Assembly (NCBI GenBank): GCA_013288805.1
Contig: JABDBE010000010.1
Coordinates: 1-64,000, forward strand
Length of the DNA stretch: 64,000 nucleotides
Source: Acidobacteriota bacterium
GTDB taxonomy: Bacteria > Acidobacteriota > Terriglobia > Terriglobales > Acidobacteriaceae
Reading direction: 5' to 3'
Made by a program: the position numbers and the translations under genes. Shown here one piece after another: positions 27,188 through 34,572 of the stretch (the first letter of the stretch is position 1; every line of letters starts with the position of its first letter). A model generated the notes under the pieces. That model saw only the letters and a list, made by a program, of their open reading frames with translations, did not search any database and was not told the origin of the DNA.

Positions 27188-28747
27188 TTATCGTCCCTTT
27201 TTCTTTACTTTCGCTTTCTTCTTCGGGCTTGCGGTTTTCTTTAGGGGTTTCGCGGTCTTCTTTGGAGATTCGTGCTTCTCGACCTTCGGCGAATTGGGCA
27301 CCTTGGCAACTTCGACCTTCGCCGCAGCCGGCGGCACCGGCACGACCACTGGCGCGCCCTTTCCCTTTTTCTTACCGGAGATCGGAGCGGCAACAGCAGC
27401 GGCTTGAGGCGCGACAGCAGCAGCCTTGGCGGCGCGTCCGCGCTTTGGTGGAGGTGGTGGAGGCGGCGGAGGTGGTGGCGAGAGCGGCTTCAGGAACTTT
27501 AGTATCTCGGTCCGCGAGCGCAGTTTTCCGTCCAGCAACAGCATGAACACATCGTGAGCGATCTTGGGATACTCCGGCATCTGCGGAGTGATGCGCAGCT
27601 CCGTCATCTCCAGCAACGGAAGCTTCTGCTGCACTTGCCGCCACTTTCCGAAGAAGTTCTTGATCTTCTGTGCTACTGCTTGCTGCTTCGCTGTGACTTC
27701 AAGGAAAAGAACCATCTCCGGGCGCGATTCGGATAGCAATTTCCAGGTCCGGGAGGGCGTCGCCGCTTCTTTGCCGACCAGTCGCCTGGCCAGATCCTTG
27801 GCGTTATCTTCCAGGTCCTTCCACGCTGCCACCAGATCTTTGCGCGGGATCAGCTTGCGCATATCCGCGATATCTTTGTCGCCCAATCGCGCGGTCAGCA
27901 AGTACAACACCGCTGGCGAGGGGTCTGGCGTGTAGCCCAGCTGATTCATCTGCTGCCGGGTTTTGATCAACTGACCCAGCCCCGCAGTGTCCACCTTGGC
28001 CGTAGACCAGTGAGGATTGAGCACCTTCAGCAGCTCTTCCTTCTCCAGCACGCGGACGATATGCAACGGGTCATCCTCGTAGGCTAGCTGCTCGATCTCC
28101 TGCCCGATCGCGCGGTCGGTGATGTACTCGATATAGTTGTTTTCTTTCGCCGACTGAATCCGCGCCTGGGTACGCTCCTCGATCGGCCAATGAAAGCGCG
28201 CCGCAAAGCGGGCAGCGCGAATCAGCCGCGACGGATCTTCCATGAACGAATAGTTGTGCAGGATACGGATCAGCTTGGCTTCGATATCCGCCGCGCCATT
28301 GAAGGGATCCATCAACAAACCGCGCGACCCTGGATTCAGCGAAAGCGCCATGGCGTTGATAGTGAAGTCGCGCCGCCGCAGGTCTTCGATGATCGTGCCC
28401 GGCGCGACGATTGGAGGCTTCCCCGTCTTTTCGTAGCGCTCGGTTCGGGCTGTGCTGATCTCGGCGCGCACGTTGCCCTGCAGTACGAGGTAAAGAGTCT
28501 TCAGATCGTCGTCTGCCGATGCGACCACTGCGCCTGCGTGTTCGAGTTGTTTTTGCAGCTTGAGGGGATTGCCCTGAACCGTGAAGTCAAGGTCGCGAAT
28601 GGGAAACCCGCTGATGATGTCGCGAACCGCACCGCCGGTCAGGTAAATGTTCATGCCCGCGTCGCGGGCAATATCCTGCACCAGCGTGACCCCGCGCTGC
28701 TGGTCGGGAGTCAGCCGGATTTCCATGGTGTAAATGTAATCGGCCAT
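27188..28747 (-). CDS. CCA-adding/poly(A) polymerase-type nucleotidyltransferase with Pro/Lys tail
   Basis: 519 aa. Class II nucleotidyltransferase: GGAVRD at 38-43, catalytic D52 and D54 (IRDLDF), RRRDFTINAMAL, and the RNA/NTP-binding EDPSRLIRAARFAARFHW. It adds nucleotides to tRNA 3' ends or RNA tails; CCA versus poly(A) activity is not settled by eye. Residues 1-420 cover the enzyme. After that come eleven consecutive prolines (about 423-433) and an 85-residue Ala/Pro/Lys-rich tail ending KKAKVKKKGR, which looks disordered and nucleic-acid-binding. The tail is not part of the family core. Confidence 0.88.
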   Translation of the reverse strand: MADYIYTMEIRLTPDQQRGVTLVQDIARDAGMNIYLTGGAVRDIISGFPIRDLDFTVQGNPLKLQKQLEHAGAVVASADDDLKTLYLVLQGNVRAEISTARTERYEKTGKPPIVAPGTIIEDLRRRDFTINAMALSLNPGSRGLLMDPFNGAADIEAKLIRILHNYSFMEDPSRLIRAARFAARFHWPIEERTQARIQSAKENNYIEYITDRAIGQEIEQLAYEDDPLHIVRVLEKEELLKVLNPHWSTAKVDTAGLGQLIKTRQQMNQLGYTPDPSPAVLYLLTARLGDKDIADMRKLIPRKDLVAAWKDLEDNAKDLARRLVGKEAATPSRTWKLLSESRPEMVLFLEVTAKQQAVAQKIKNFFGKWRQVQQKLPLLEMTELRITPQMPEYPKIAHDVFMLLLDGKLRSRTEILKFLKPLSPPPPPPPPPPPKRGRAAKAAAVAPQAAAVAAPISGKKKGKGAPVVVPVPPAAAKVEVAKVPNSPKVEKHESPKKTAKPLKKTASPKKKAKVKKKGR

Positions 28748-29043
28748 GCCTTACTCAGAACCTGGACTTAACAGACTGCAGTTGCCTAGTCGGGCCGACC
28801 GGGGCAAGATTTCCACAGGCTCAATTCCGCCTGACCAGCGGCCTCCGGCACGTTCTACGTAAACTGCTCTGAAGACTAGACTTAGACGAGCTAAAATGGA
28901 TGGCAGCAAACTACAGAAAATACCACAATGTTAACAATTTGGCTACTGTGAATGAGATGACTCACTATGTTCGAGGCAAAAGTGCGAGAATCTGATTAAG
29001 CTCACCAGCGGAAAGCCGCCGCCTGAGCCACTTTGGCCAAGCC

Positions 29044-29523
29044 ATGCCTTCCACACACAAAAAAGTCGTAGTCCGGAAAATGGATCGCGATTCCATCAAC
29101 GGCTTTGTCGCTCCGGCCAATTTTGTGCGCGAAGGCAAGCTAGAACTGCTCAACACCGCCGGCAATGTGGTCACAATCGACCTTAAAGACATCAAAGTCG
29201 TCTATTTCGTCCGCGAATTCGGGGACGCTGACTCCCCGAGCCGCAAGACTTTCACCACCCGGCCCCGCACGGAGGGGCTCTGGGTGCGGCTCCGGTTCAA
29301 AGACAACGAGGTCCTCGAAGGCATGATGCCGAACGACCTCTCGTTGGACACGGCCGAGGGGTTCCTGATCAACCCCCCCGATCTGCGCTCGAATACGCAG
29401 CGGCTGTTTGTGCCGCGCAGCGCGCTCGAATCTCTCACTGTGCTTGCGGTGATCGGCGCAACCCGGCGTCATCGCCGTGGCGTTCCTGAAGATGCGGGAC
29501 AGGTCCCTTTGTTCGGAGAATAG
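29044..29523 (+). CDS. Small unknown protein (DUF6982-like)
   Basis: 159 aa. Beta-rich: KKVVVRKMDRDSINGFV, GNVVTIDLKDIKVVYFVREF, GLWVRLRFKDNEVLEGMMPN, then an alpha/beta C terminus with a Arg/His patch (ATRRHRRG). The pattern of two similar strand sets recalls Sm-like/PilZ-like small barrels; unverified. The 297-bp gap upstream (28748-29043) shows no repeat, hairpin or RNA gene to me. No ribosome site precedes the ATG. Confidence 0.75.
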   Translation: MPSTHKKVVVRKMDRDSINGFVAPANFVREGKLELLNTAGNVVTIDLKDIKVVYFVREFGDADSPSRKTFTTRPRTEGLWVRLRFKDNEVLEGMMPNDLSLDTAEGFLINPPDLRSNTQRLFVPRSALESLTVLAVIGATRRHRRGVPEDAGQVPLFGE

Positions 29524-29888
29524 GTTTGCCCGCCAGCTGCACACATTCTGGTGCAGAAATTGCCTCAAAAAAAACTCTCGTTTTCGCGCAAAATCTAGAA
29601 AACAAAGGACCGGAAATTTTTCTGCCTCCTAGATCTATGGTTCTTAAGGTACTTAGAGACAAAATCTTGGAAACATGGGAGTTAGGACCACCAATTCCCG
29701 TTTTGAAACGCTCTCAGATCGCCAGATTGTCAAAGATCGGGATTATCTTACAGATAACCTAAACGCCAATACATTATCACGAGTTGAAGTTGAGATCAAC
29801 AGAAAAGCGGTTCAGCCGATGGGTGCGGTTCGAACTTGGGAATGCGAACTTTAAGCGGTTCGAAAGGGTTGGATTTGCTTTCTCGCCT

Positions 29889-29923
29889 CCCACCCTTTCC
29901 GCACGGACGCGGAAAGAGTGGGG
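29889..29923. repeat. Family C hairpin repeat (possible terminator)
   Basis: CCCAC and CTTTCCGC (29889-29902) pair with GCGGAAAG and GTGGG (29909-29922) around the loop ACGGAC, followed by GCATCCGCCTTTT. It has the same build as the terminator at 33127-33175. The rest of the gap 29524-29959 holds only a short 6-bp hairpin CTGCAC/GTGCAG (29537-29556) after the previous stop; the stretch is A+T-richer than its surroundings and I see no gene in it. Confidence 0.55.
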
Positions 29924-29959
29924 CATCCGCCTTTTATCGAGGGGCACCGGGCGCGCTGC

Positions 29960-30418
29960 TCATCGCCGCACCTTAAAGAGCCTTCGGTCGAACGGATACG
30001 CATGTTGCCACACTATTCGCATCCGCCCGGCATCGGGATGCAGCGGATTCAACAATATGTTGACTGTATCCGGCACAATTGCAGAAGGTACTTCGAGGAG
30101 TGCCGATTGCCCGCTCTCCAGCCAGCGGTCTCCCGCGCTCCTGGAGACCGCCAGATCGGACGTCCAAGCTTCCGGCAAGGAACTCACATCGATGCGGCTT
30201 ACCTGTATATCATCGGGTGCCTCTGCCTTTAATAGCGTGTAGCTTCTGGGCAACCGGGCTGCATCCAGTTCCAGATTCACCAACACTTCCATTAGCGCTC
30301 CCGCTGGACTTGTGGCGAAATAAACGATGGGACGACCCTGGGTATGCCAGCGGGCCGACGCCAGCAGGCCGCCGCGCCCGTCCAATCCATCGTGATTGCT
30401 GATTCGCCAAAGGAACAT
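29960..30418 (-). CDS. RES-domain toxin
   Basis: 152 aa. RES family: the conserved Arg, Glu and Ser are R23 (ASARWHTQGRPIVYFA), E44 (ALMEVLVNL) and S112 (LLEVPSAIVP). Members characterised elsewhere degrade NAD+ and arrest growth. It is neutralised by an Xre/MbcA-type antitoxin, found here at 30623-31060 on the same strand, upstream. Unusually, 204 bp with two repeat copies separate antitoxin stop from toxin start, where the two genes normally overlap or nearly touch. No ribosome site is obvious before ATG 30418. Confidence 0.9.
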   Translation of the reverse strand: MFLWRISNHDGLDGRGGLLASARWHTQGRPIVYFATSPAGALMEVLVNLELDAARLPRSYTLLKAEAPDDIQVSRIDVSSLPEAWTSDLAVSRSAGDRWLESGQSALLEVPSAIVPDTVNILLNPLHPDAGRMRIVWQHAYPFDRRLFKVRR

Positions 30419-30489
30419 TTAGTTCGTGACACTCGCGGTGGTGTGTTTGGTAGAAGAGATCGATCATCGCGGCGGGAGGGTGAAAACAC

Positions 30490-30579
30490 GAGGTCCCTCC
30501 ACTTCGCTTCGCTTCGGTCGGGATGACAGAGTTTTAGTTGAGTGAAACGCCAGGTCGCTCCGCTTCGGTCGAAATCACA
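30490..30579. repeat. Two tandem degenerate family A repeats inside the RES locus
   Basis: Copy one, GAGGTCCCTCCACTTC...GTCGGGATGAC, covers 30490-30527; copy two, CAGGTCGCTCCGCTTC...GAAATCAC, covers 30551-30578. They are in direct orientation, 61 bp apart start to start. They fill the space between antitoxin and toxin genes. Confidence 0.65.
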
Positions 30580-30622
30580 GATTTTTGGGGCGTCCGGATC
30601 TACCTGAGCACGACTACAATAC

Positions 30623-31060
30623 TCACGCGAACATGCCTTCATCAATCTGCACTAACATCTGCTCGACTAGGCGGCCGCCGGTTTCGGTCGACATCATCTG
30701 GATCGGGCTCTTGCCTTCGAATCGCACTTTCGGCGCGCGCACCCAATCGAGCGCGGCTTCGGAATCGCCAAACGTGGCCTGCGCCCGCGCCAGAATTCGC
30801 GCTGTGCGAATGGCCCGGTCTGACTCTTCGCGCGACAACTTCTGATGGCTGCTCTTGCGATGCTTGAAGGTCCGCCGATGAATGACCAGGGCATGCACCT
30901 CGTCGCGAGTCAAGCCATGCTTGGTCATCCGGCCGACGGTAGTCAGCGGCAACCCGCGCTCGGCTAAAGCGGCCAACTCCAACTCCGAAGCAAACCGCGC
31001 CCCCAACCACTCCCGTAGATATTCGCCTAGCGTTCTGCCCGTCGGAACTGATGTTGCCAT
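30623..31060 (-). CDS. Xre/MbcA/ParS-type antitoxin for the RES toxin
   Basis: 145 aa from ATG 31060 (GGAG nine bases upstream); a start at 31081 is also possible. The middle is helical and basic (LTRDEVHALVIHRRTFKHRK), and the C terminus carries the toxin-binding (DUF2384-like) domain: DRAIRTARILARAQATFGDS, EAALDWVRAPKVRFEGKSP and METG-type end STETGGRLVEQMLVQIDEG. This is the usual partner of RES toxins and should repress the shared promoter. It precedes the toxin, as normal, but does not touch it. Confidence 0.88.
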   Translation of the reverse strand: MATSVPTGRTLGEYLREWLGARFASELELAALAERGLPLTTVGRMTKHGLTRDEVHALVIHRRTFKHRKSSHQKLSREESDRAIRTARILARAQATFGDSEAALDWVRAPKVRFEGKSPIQMMSTETGGRLVEQMLVQIDEGMFA

Positions 31061-31284
31061 GGCTTGATCTCCAAGGGACATTATGCCATAGAATTGGGGG
31101 CGAAGTGTACCAATGATTGACAGATCCCAGTGTAAACGTATGTATCTAAGGCACAAACAATGGCGGTAATATACTTACGGAATCACACGGCAAGGAGGAT
31201 GATGGGCTAGGGATGGAAATCACGCTGAATCTGAGATGGAAAGGTGAGCGCGATCTTATTGGTTAGGCGTTCAATGACAATAAT

Positions 31285-32070
31285 GTGATCGTCGCGTTGC
31301 GTGGGTATAACACTTATTTCGACTCTAGTAGAGCTGCCGGAGATGCCGAAGTTGTCGTCGGTGGACTGCTTTCCACGGTCGAGGAGTGGGAGCAATTCGA
31401 GATTTCATGGAGATTGACTCTCGCCAAGTTTGATGTTCCCTACTTCCACATGAGAGAGTTCAATTCCCATTCCAGTAGAGGAGCATTCAAACATCCGAAG
31501 TGGAGGACTGAATCTTATAGAGCGGAGTTCATGTCTCACCTGACTCAAATAATGCGCGGTTGGGCGGCTGCTTGCATTGTGAGCAGTATCAAGAAGCAGA
31601 CCTTCGACAAATACAATGCCGCCTACGCCGTGGATGAAAGGTTCACCATGTTTTCCCTTTGCGCCAGAGATTGTGTGGCTCACACGCGAAAATTTATCAA
31701 AGAAAACGGCAATCCAGAGTTGCCGACCGCTTATATCTTTGATCGAGGGGACGAAGGCGAGGAATTATTGAGAAAAGAGATGGTTACTTGTGGCTATCCG
31801 GCGCCCGTATTCAAGAGAAGCCGTCCAGATTTAAAACACCCAGAAATAGATAAGGAAGATCCATTTCATGTGCAACTGCAAGCTTGCGACCTTGCTGCTT
31901 GGGAGGTTAGGCGCGGTGAAAACGACTACGTTTCTGGCGTCCCCACCAATGAATTGCGAAAATCGCTGCTGGCTCTTGCGCCGATACGACGAATATGGGT
32001 TGAAACTAGAGAGCCGGACATGGAAGGTCTGATCCAGGTAGCCAAGATCAGAAAAAGAAAAAGAAAATGA
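31285..32070 (+). CDS. DUF3800 family protein
   Basis: 261 aa from GTG 31285 (an in-frame TAG lies at 31264). The N-terminal strand with an acidic residue (NTYFDSSRAAGD, D13), VVVGGLLSTVEEWEQFEISW, the middle YIFDRGDEGEELL and the C-terminal QLQACDLAAWEVRRGEND match the DUF3800 layout, which is thought to be RNase H-like and is often met beside mobile or defence genes. The C terminus is very basic (IRKRKRK). The gene is visibly A+T-richer than its neighbours and uses many AGA and AAA codons, suggesting recent transfer. Monocistronic. Function unknown. Confidence 0.85.
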   Translation: MIVALRGYNTYFDSSRAAGDAEVVVGGLLSTVEEWEQFEISWRLTLAKFDVPYFHMREFNSHSSRGAFKHPKWRTESYRAEFMSHLTQIMRGWAAACIVSSIKKQTFDKYNAAYAVDERFTMFSLCARDCVAHTRKFIKENGNPELPTAYIFDRGDEGEELLRKEMVTCGYPAPVFKRSRPDLKHPEIDKEDPFHVQLQACDLAAWEVRRGENDYVSGVPTNELRKSLLALAPIRRIWVETREPDMEGLIQVAKIRKRKRK

Positions 32071-32110
32071 AAAAGAGCAAAGATGAATTCGAGAACTTCG
32101 ACCGCACTAT

Positions 32111-32134
32111 GGGGACACTTATAAGTGTTCCCCA
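32111..32134. repeat. Hairpin after the DUF3800 gene
   Basis: GGGGACACTT (32111-32120) pairs with AAGTGTTCCCC (32123-32133 or so) across AT, with one bulged T. It lies 40 bp past the DUF3800 stop and is followed by GGCGGGTGGCCCACCC. There is no T tract, so termination is uncertain; it could also mark an old insertion edge. The rest of the gap to the next gene (to 32273) shows nothing else clear. Confidence 0.45.
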
Positions 32135-32273
32135 TGGCGGGTGGCCCACCCTATCCTGTTCATTCCAACTCCGTGGGTGCTCCATCCAAGCTTTCGCTTG
32201 GGCGGTCGGCTAAGCCGCAGGACGCTACCATCCTAGAAGTTGAGCCCTCGCACGCCCTGATCCATAATTGCGC

Positions 32274-32312
32274 TTGGTAACAATCGAGTGCTGTGGTAGG
32301 ATTTTCCTACCA
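32274..32312 (+). promoter_or_regulatory. Promoter and palindromic operator of the AbrB/PIN module
   Basis: -35 TTGGTA (32274-32279), 17-bp spacer, -10 TAGGAT (32297-32302). A perfect palindrome TGGTAGGA-TTT-TCCTACCA (32294-32312) covers the -10 and ends one base before the ATG at 32313. Transcription would start at or within a few bases of the start codon, giving a nearly leaderless mRNA. AbrB/MazE-like antitoxins bind such symmetric sites, so autorepression is expected. Confidence 0.6.
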
Positions 32313-32645
32313 ATGGCAACTCACGACGCGACGCTCGAATACCTGACCACGACCAAGATCGGCGAAAAGGGACAGCTAACAGTTCCCAAACAGTTTCGGC
32401 AAGCTCTCGGTTTGGGAACAGGGGCGCCCTTCGCTGTACTGCGCCTGGGCGATGGCCTGATCCTATTGCCGGAACAACGGCGCTTCGAGCACTTGTGCCA
32501 GCAGGTAGGATCCGTCCTCACAGAAGCTGGCCTCTCCACGGATGACCTGGTTGCCACCCTCCCTGAGGCGCGCAATCGGGTTTACGCTCGGCACTACGGA
32601 AAGAGCCGATTGCCCCTCCGTCCCCGCCGCCAGCGCAAGAAGTGA
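32313..32645 (+). CDS. AbrB/MazE-type antitoxin
   Basis: 110 aa from ATG 32313; the frame extends upstream to 32268 but that would run through the promoter and operator. Residues about 14-55 form the swapped-hairpin AbrB domain: TTKIGEKGQLTVPKQFRQAL, GLGTGAPFAVLRLGDGLILL. The C terminus is basic (KSRLPLRPRRQRKK) and should bind the PIN toxin. Its stop overlaps the toxin start by 4 bp (GTGA). Confidence 0.87.
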   Translation: MATHDATLEYLTTTKIGEKGQLTVPKQFRQALGLGTGAPFAVLRLGDGLILLPEQRRFEHLCQQVGSVLTEAGLSTDDLVATLPEARNRVYARHYGKSRLPLRPRRQRKK

Positions 32646-33112
32646 CCAGCCAGCGCAGAATCCACTTATTCCTGGATTCCAATGTCCTAACCGGCGGAAT
32701 CGTCTCTTCCTGGGGGCTCGACAAAGCCACGCTCTCGCTCTGCGCCGCTAAGGTCTGCAAACTGGTGCTGGCCGAAGCGGTTCGCGACGAAGTGGAAGAG
32801 AATCTTCTTCTCCACGCCGAGCGCCTGCCCTTGCTCGATGCAGATCGACTCATTGAGGACTATCGTCGCCTGATCAAGCTGACCAGCCCTGAACTCGTTC
32901 CTTACCCGGATAGGCAACTGGTCCGTGCGAGTCGACATCTGATCCGGCACGAATCCGATGTTCCAGTGTTGCTCTCCGCGATGGCCAGCAAACCAGACTG
33001 GCTACTGACTCACAACACCAGGCATTTCACGCAAACTGTTGCGCAGCGCACGGCGTTACGCATTGCTACGCCCGCGGAGTTCTTTCGAACCCTTTCAGCT
33101 CTGTTTCGATAA
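32642..33112 (+). CDS. PIN-domain toxin (COG1569-like)
   Basis: 156 aa. PIN residues: D12 (LFLDSNVL), E50/E52 (AVRDEVEENLL), D106 (HESDVPVLLSAM), and T123-H124-N125 (LLTHNTRHF) where VapC proteins usually have T-x-D. This HN ending is typical of the COG1569-like PIN branch. GTG start coupled to the AbrB-type antitoxin by a 4-bp overlap. Likely RNase; target unknown. Followed by a terminator at 33127. Confidence 0.87.
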   Translation: MTSQRRIHLFLDSNVLTGGIVSSWGLDKATLSLCAAKVCKLVLAEAVRDEVEENLLLHAERLPLLDADRLIEDYRRLIKLTSPELVPYPDRQLVRASRHLIRHESDVPVLLSAMASKPDWLLTHNTRHFTQTVAQRTALRIATPAEFFRTLSALFR

Positions 33113-33126
33113 TGGCTGCCAAAAAA

Positions 33127-33175
33127 GCCCCGCCCTCTCGCACAGAACGCGAGAAGGACGGGGCACCCGTTTTTT
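33127..33175. terminator. Bidirectional rho-independent terminator, family C
   Basis: GCCCCG...TCTCGC (33127-33141) pairs with GCGAGA...CGGGGC (33149-33164) with one bulge and one mismatch, followed by ACCCGTTTTTT. An A6 run (33121-33126) on the left provides the T tract for the opposite strand. It sits between convergent genes (32642-33112 plus, 33209-33991 minus) and serves both. Confidence 0.8.
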
Positions 33176-33208
33176 ATGTGGGGGCGAGTGCTGACTCCAG
33201 ATCGATGA

Positions 33209-33991
33209 CTATTTATAGGTTGCGCTGGTGCGCGAGAGATAGTCGCGATGGTCGGTGAAGTCCGTCATCGAACCGAATGCCGGGCCGCTCAGCGGGTTCG
33301 ACTTTAGAGTCTCCCTGATTGCGGCGTCGACTTTGTCTATGCCCTCCGCGTTGGCCGCCAGGTAAAAAATCCAAAACGTGCCTGGGGCTTGCGTGTGGAC
33401 GGCTTCAGTATCGATTTCATACTCGTGGATGGTGCCGTCGGCCAGCATTTTTTCGAGCAGCGGGCCGATCATGTTCTTGCTGAGCGTCTCGATGGCATCG
33501 TTGGGCGCGTCCGGCCTTAACTTGTAGGACGACCCGTGAGTGTACAAATCTTTCCACGATCCGGAATGCCAGTTGTAAGTGCGGCTGACGAAAATGTTAT
33601 CCCAGTGGTTGGTAGCACTGGCCAGCACCGGACTGGTGGGATTGCCCGCTTTGTAGAACTGGTCCAGCATGTTGAGCACGCCGGCCATGGACATGGCTGA
33701 CCACCAACCGTCGTGAGTGGGAGCGTCGGCTCCATGAATTAAATTCTGGTCGTCGCCGTAGCCCACAATGCTGCCGTTGGCGATGGCCTTGTCCAGGATC
33801 TTCGCGTTAGCGGCGTTCGACTTATCCATTTCTGCCCACTGCGCGCGTGGGATATTCCAAAATGCGACGTAAGAATACATTGGCGGTTTTTCTTTACTGT
33901 CTGACATCTGTGCCGATACCGGCAAAACACAAACGGCGGACATCGCGAACACGCACAGCCCCGCAAAAACTTTCCACAGCTTGTTGCTCAT
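33209..33991 (-). CDS. Exported protein, unknown
   Basis: 260 aa. A signal peptide (KVFAGLCVFAMSAVCVLPVSAQ) is at 1-28; GGAGGATACAAATT precedes the ATG. The mature protein looks like two related halves of an alpha/beta fold (MYSYVAFWNIPRAQWAEMDK; NIFVSRTYNWHSGSWKDLY; GTFWIFYLAANAEGIDKVDA), perhaps tandem ferredoxin-like dimeric barrels; this is an impression. No cofactor motif is seen. Monocistronic. Confidence 0.8.
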   Translation of the reverse strand: MSNKLWKVFAGLCVFAMSAVCVLPVSAQMSDSKEKPPMYSYVAFWNIPRAQWAEMDKSNAANAKILDKAIANGSIVGYGDDQNLIHGADAPTHDGWWSAMSMAGVLNMLDQFYKAGNPTSPVLASATNHWDNIFVSRTYNWHSGSWKDLYTHGSSYKLRPDAPNDAIETLSKNMIGPLLEKMLADGTIHEYEIDTEAVHTQAPGTFWIFYLAANAEGIDKVDAAIRETLKSNPLSGPAFGSMTDFTDHRDYLSRTSATYK

Positions 33992-34197
33992 AATTTGTAT
34001 CCTCCGTAGTTTGGCCCAGGGCCTCTATGGGGGGACCTGGCCTGGGGCGACGCCAGTGTACACCTCATCGTCGGCAATGGAACTCTTTGAGGCTCGGCTA
34101 CTTCTGAATAATTTTCCGATATGGCATTGAACGTGTCGATTTCGCGACCTCTGATTCGACTTATAAGTGAGCCAGGGAAAACGGCGAGGAGAGATAT

Positions 34198-34566
34198 ATG
34201 GCACCGCAGAAAACAACGCTTCAGATTTTGAAATCGATCACGGGAGCGGGCATCGCCGGGCTCGGCATGTTTATTCTGTATGAGAACCTGGCCGGGGCGA
34301 TTGAGCGGTTACGCCACATGCTGGTGAATGGTTCGGAGGCTCTGGGAGGTTTGCCGGCGGCCATCCTGTTCCTCTCTCAAAACGTACACACGTATGCTCT
34401 GGACCACCAGCGGTTGGTTCACGTTTTCTTTCAGCAGACGCTGGCATCGTCGCTCTGGCCGCTGTTCCTGGTTATCTTCGGAGCAGTATTGTCGGGAGAT
34501 ACCTTCGCGGAGAACTCGCCGCGGGTCCACAAACACAACGACGCTGAATCATTGCGCTTAAGATAA
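34198..34566 (+). CDS. Small two-helix membrane protein, unknown
   Basis: 122 aa. ATG follows GAGGAGAGATAT. Two hydrophobic helices at about 14-30 (GAGIAGLGMFILYENLAG) and 83-102 (SSLWPLFLVIFGAVLSGDTF), with an amphipathic region between (VNGSEALGGLPAAILFL). It lies 6 bp upstream of a CPBP protease gene on the same strand, so the two are probably co-transcribed and may work together. Confidence 0.75.
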   Translation: MAPQKTTLQILKSITGAGIAGLGMFILYENLAGAIERLRHMLVNGSEALGGLPAAILFLSQNVHTYALDHQRLVHVFFQQTLASSLWPLFLVIFGAVLSGDTFAENSPRVHKHNDAESLRLR

Positions 34567-34572
34567 TGGGCT

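Noticed and set aside
29784-30242. 152-codon plus-strand frame overlapping the RES gene
   Set aside because: It crosses a family C hairpin and runs antisense to the RES domain; composition is not protein-like.
32111-32134. Hairpin as the end of an insertion sequence
   Set aside because: No second end, no target-site duplication and no transposase found within several kb.
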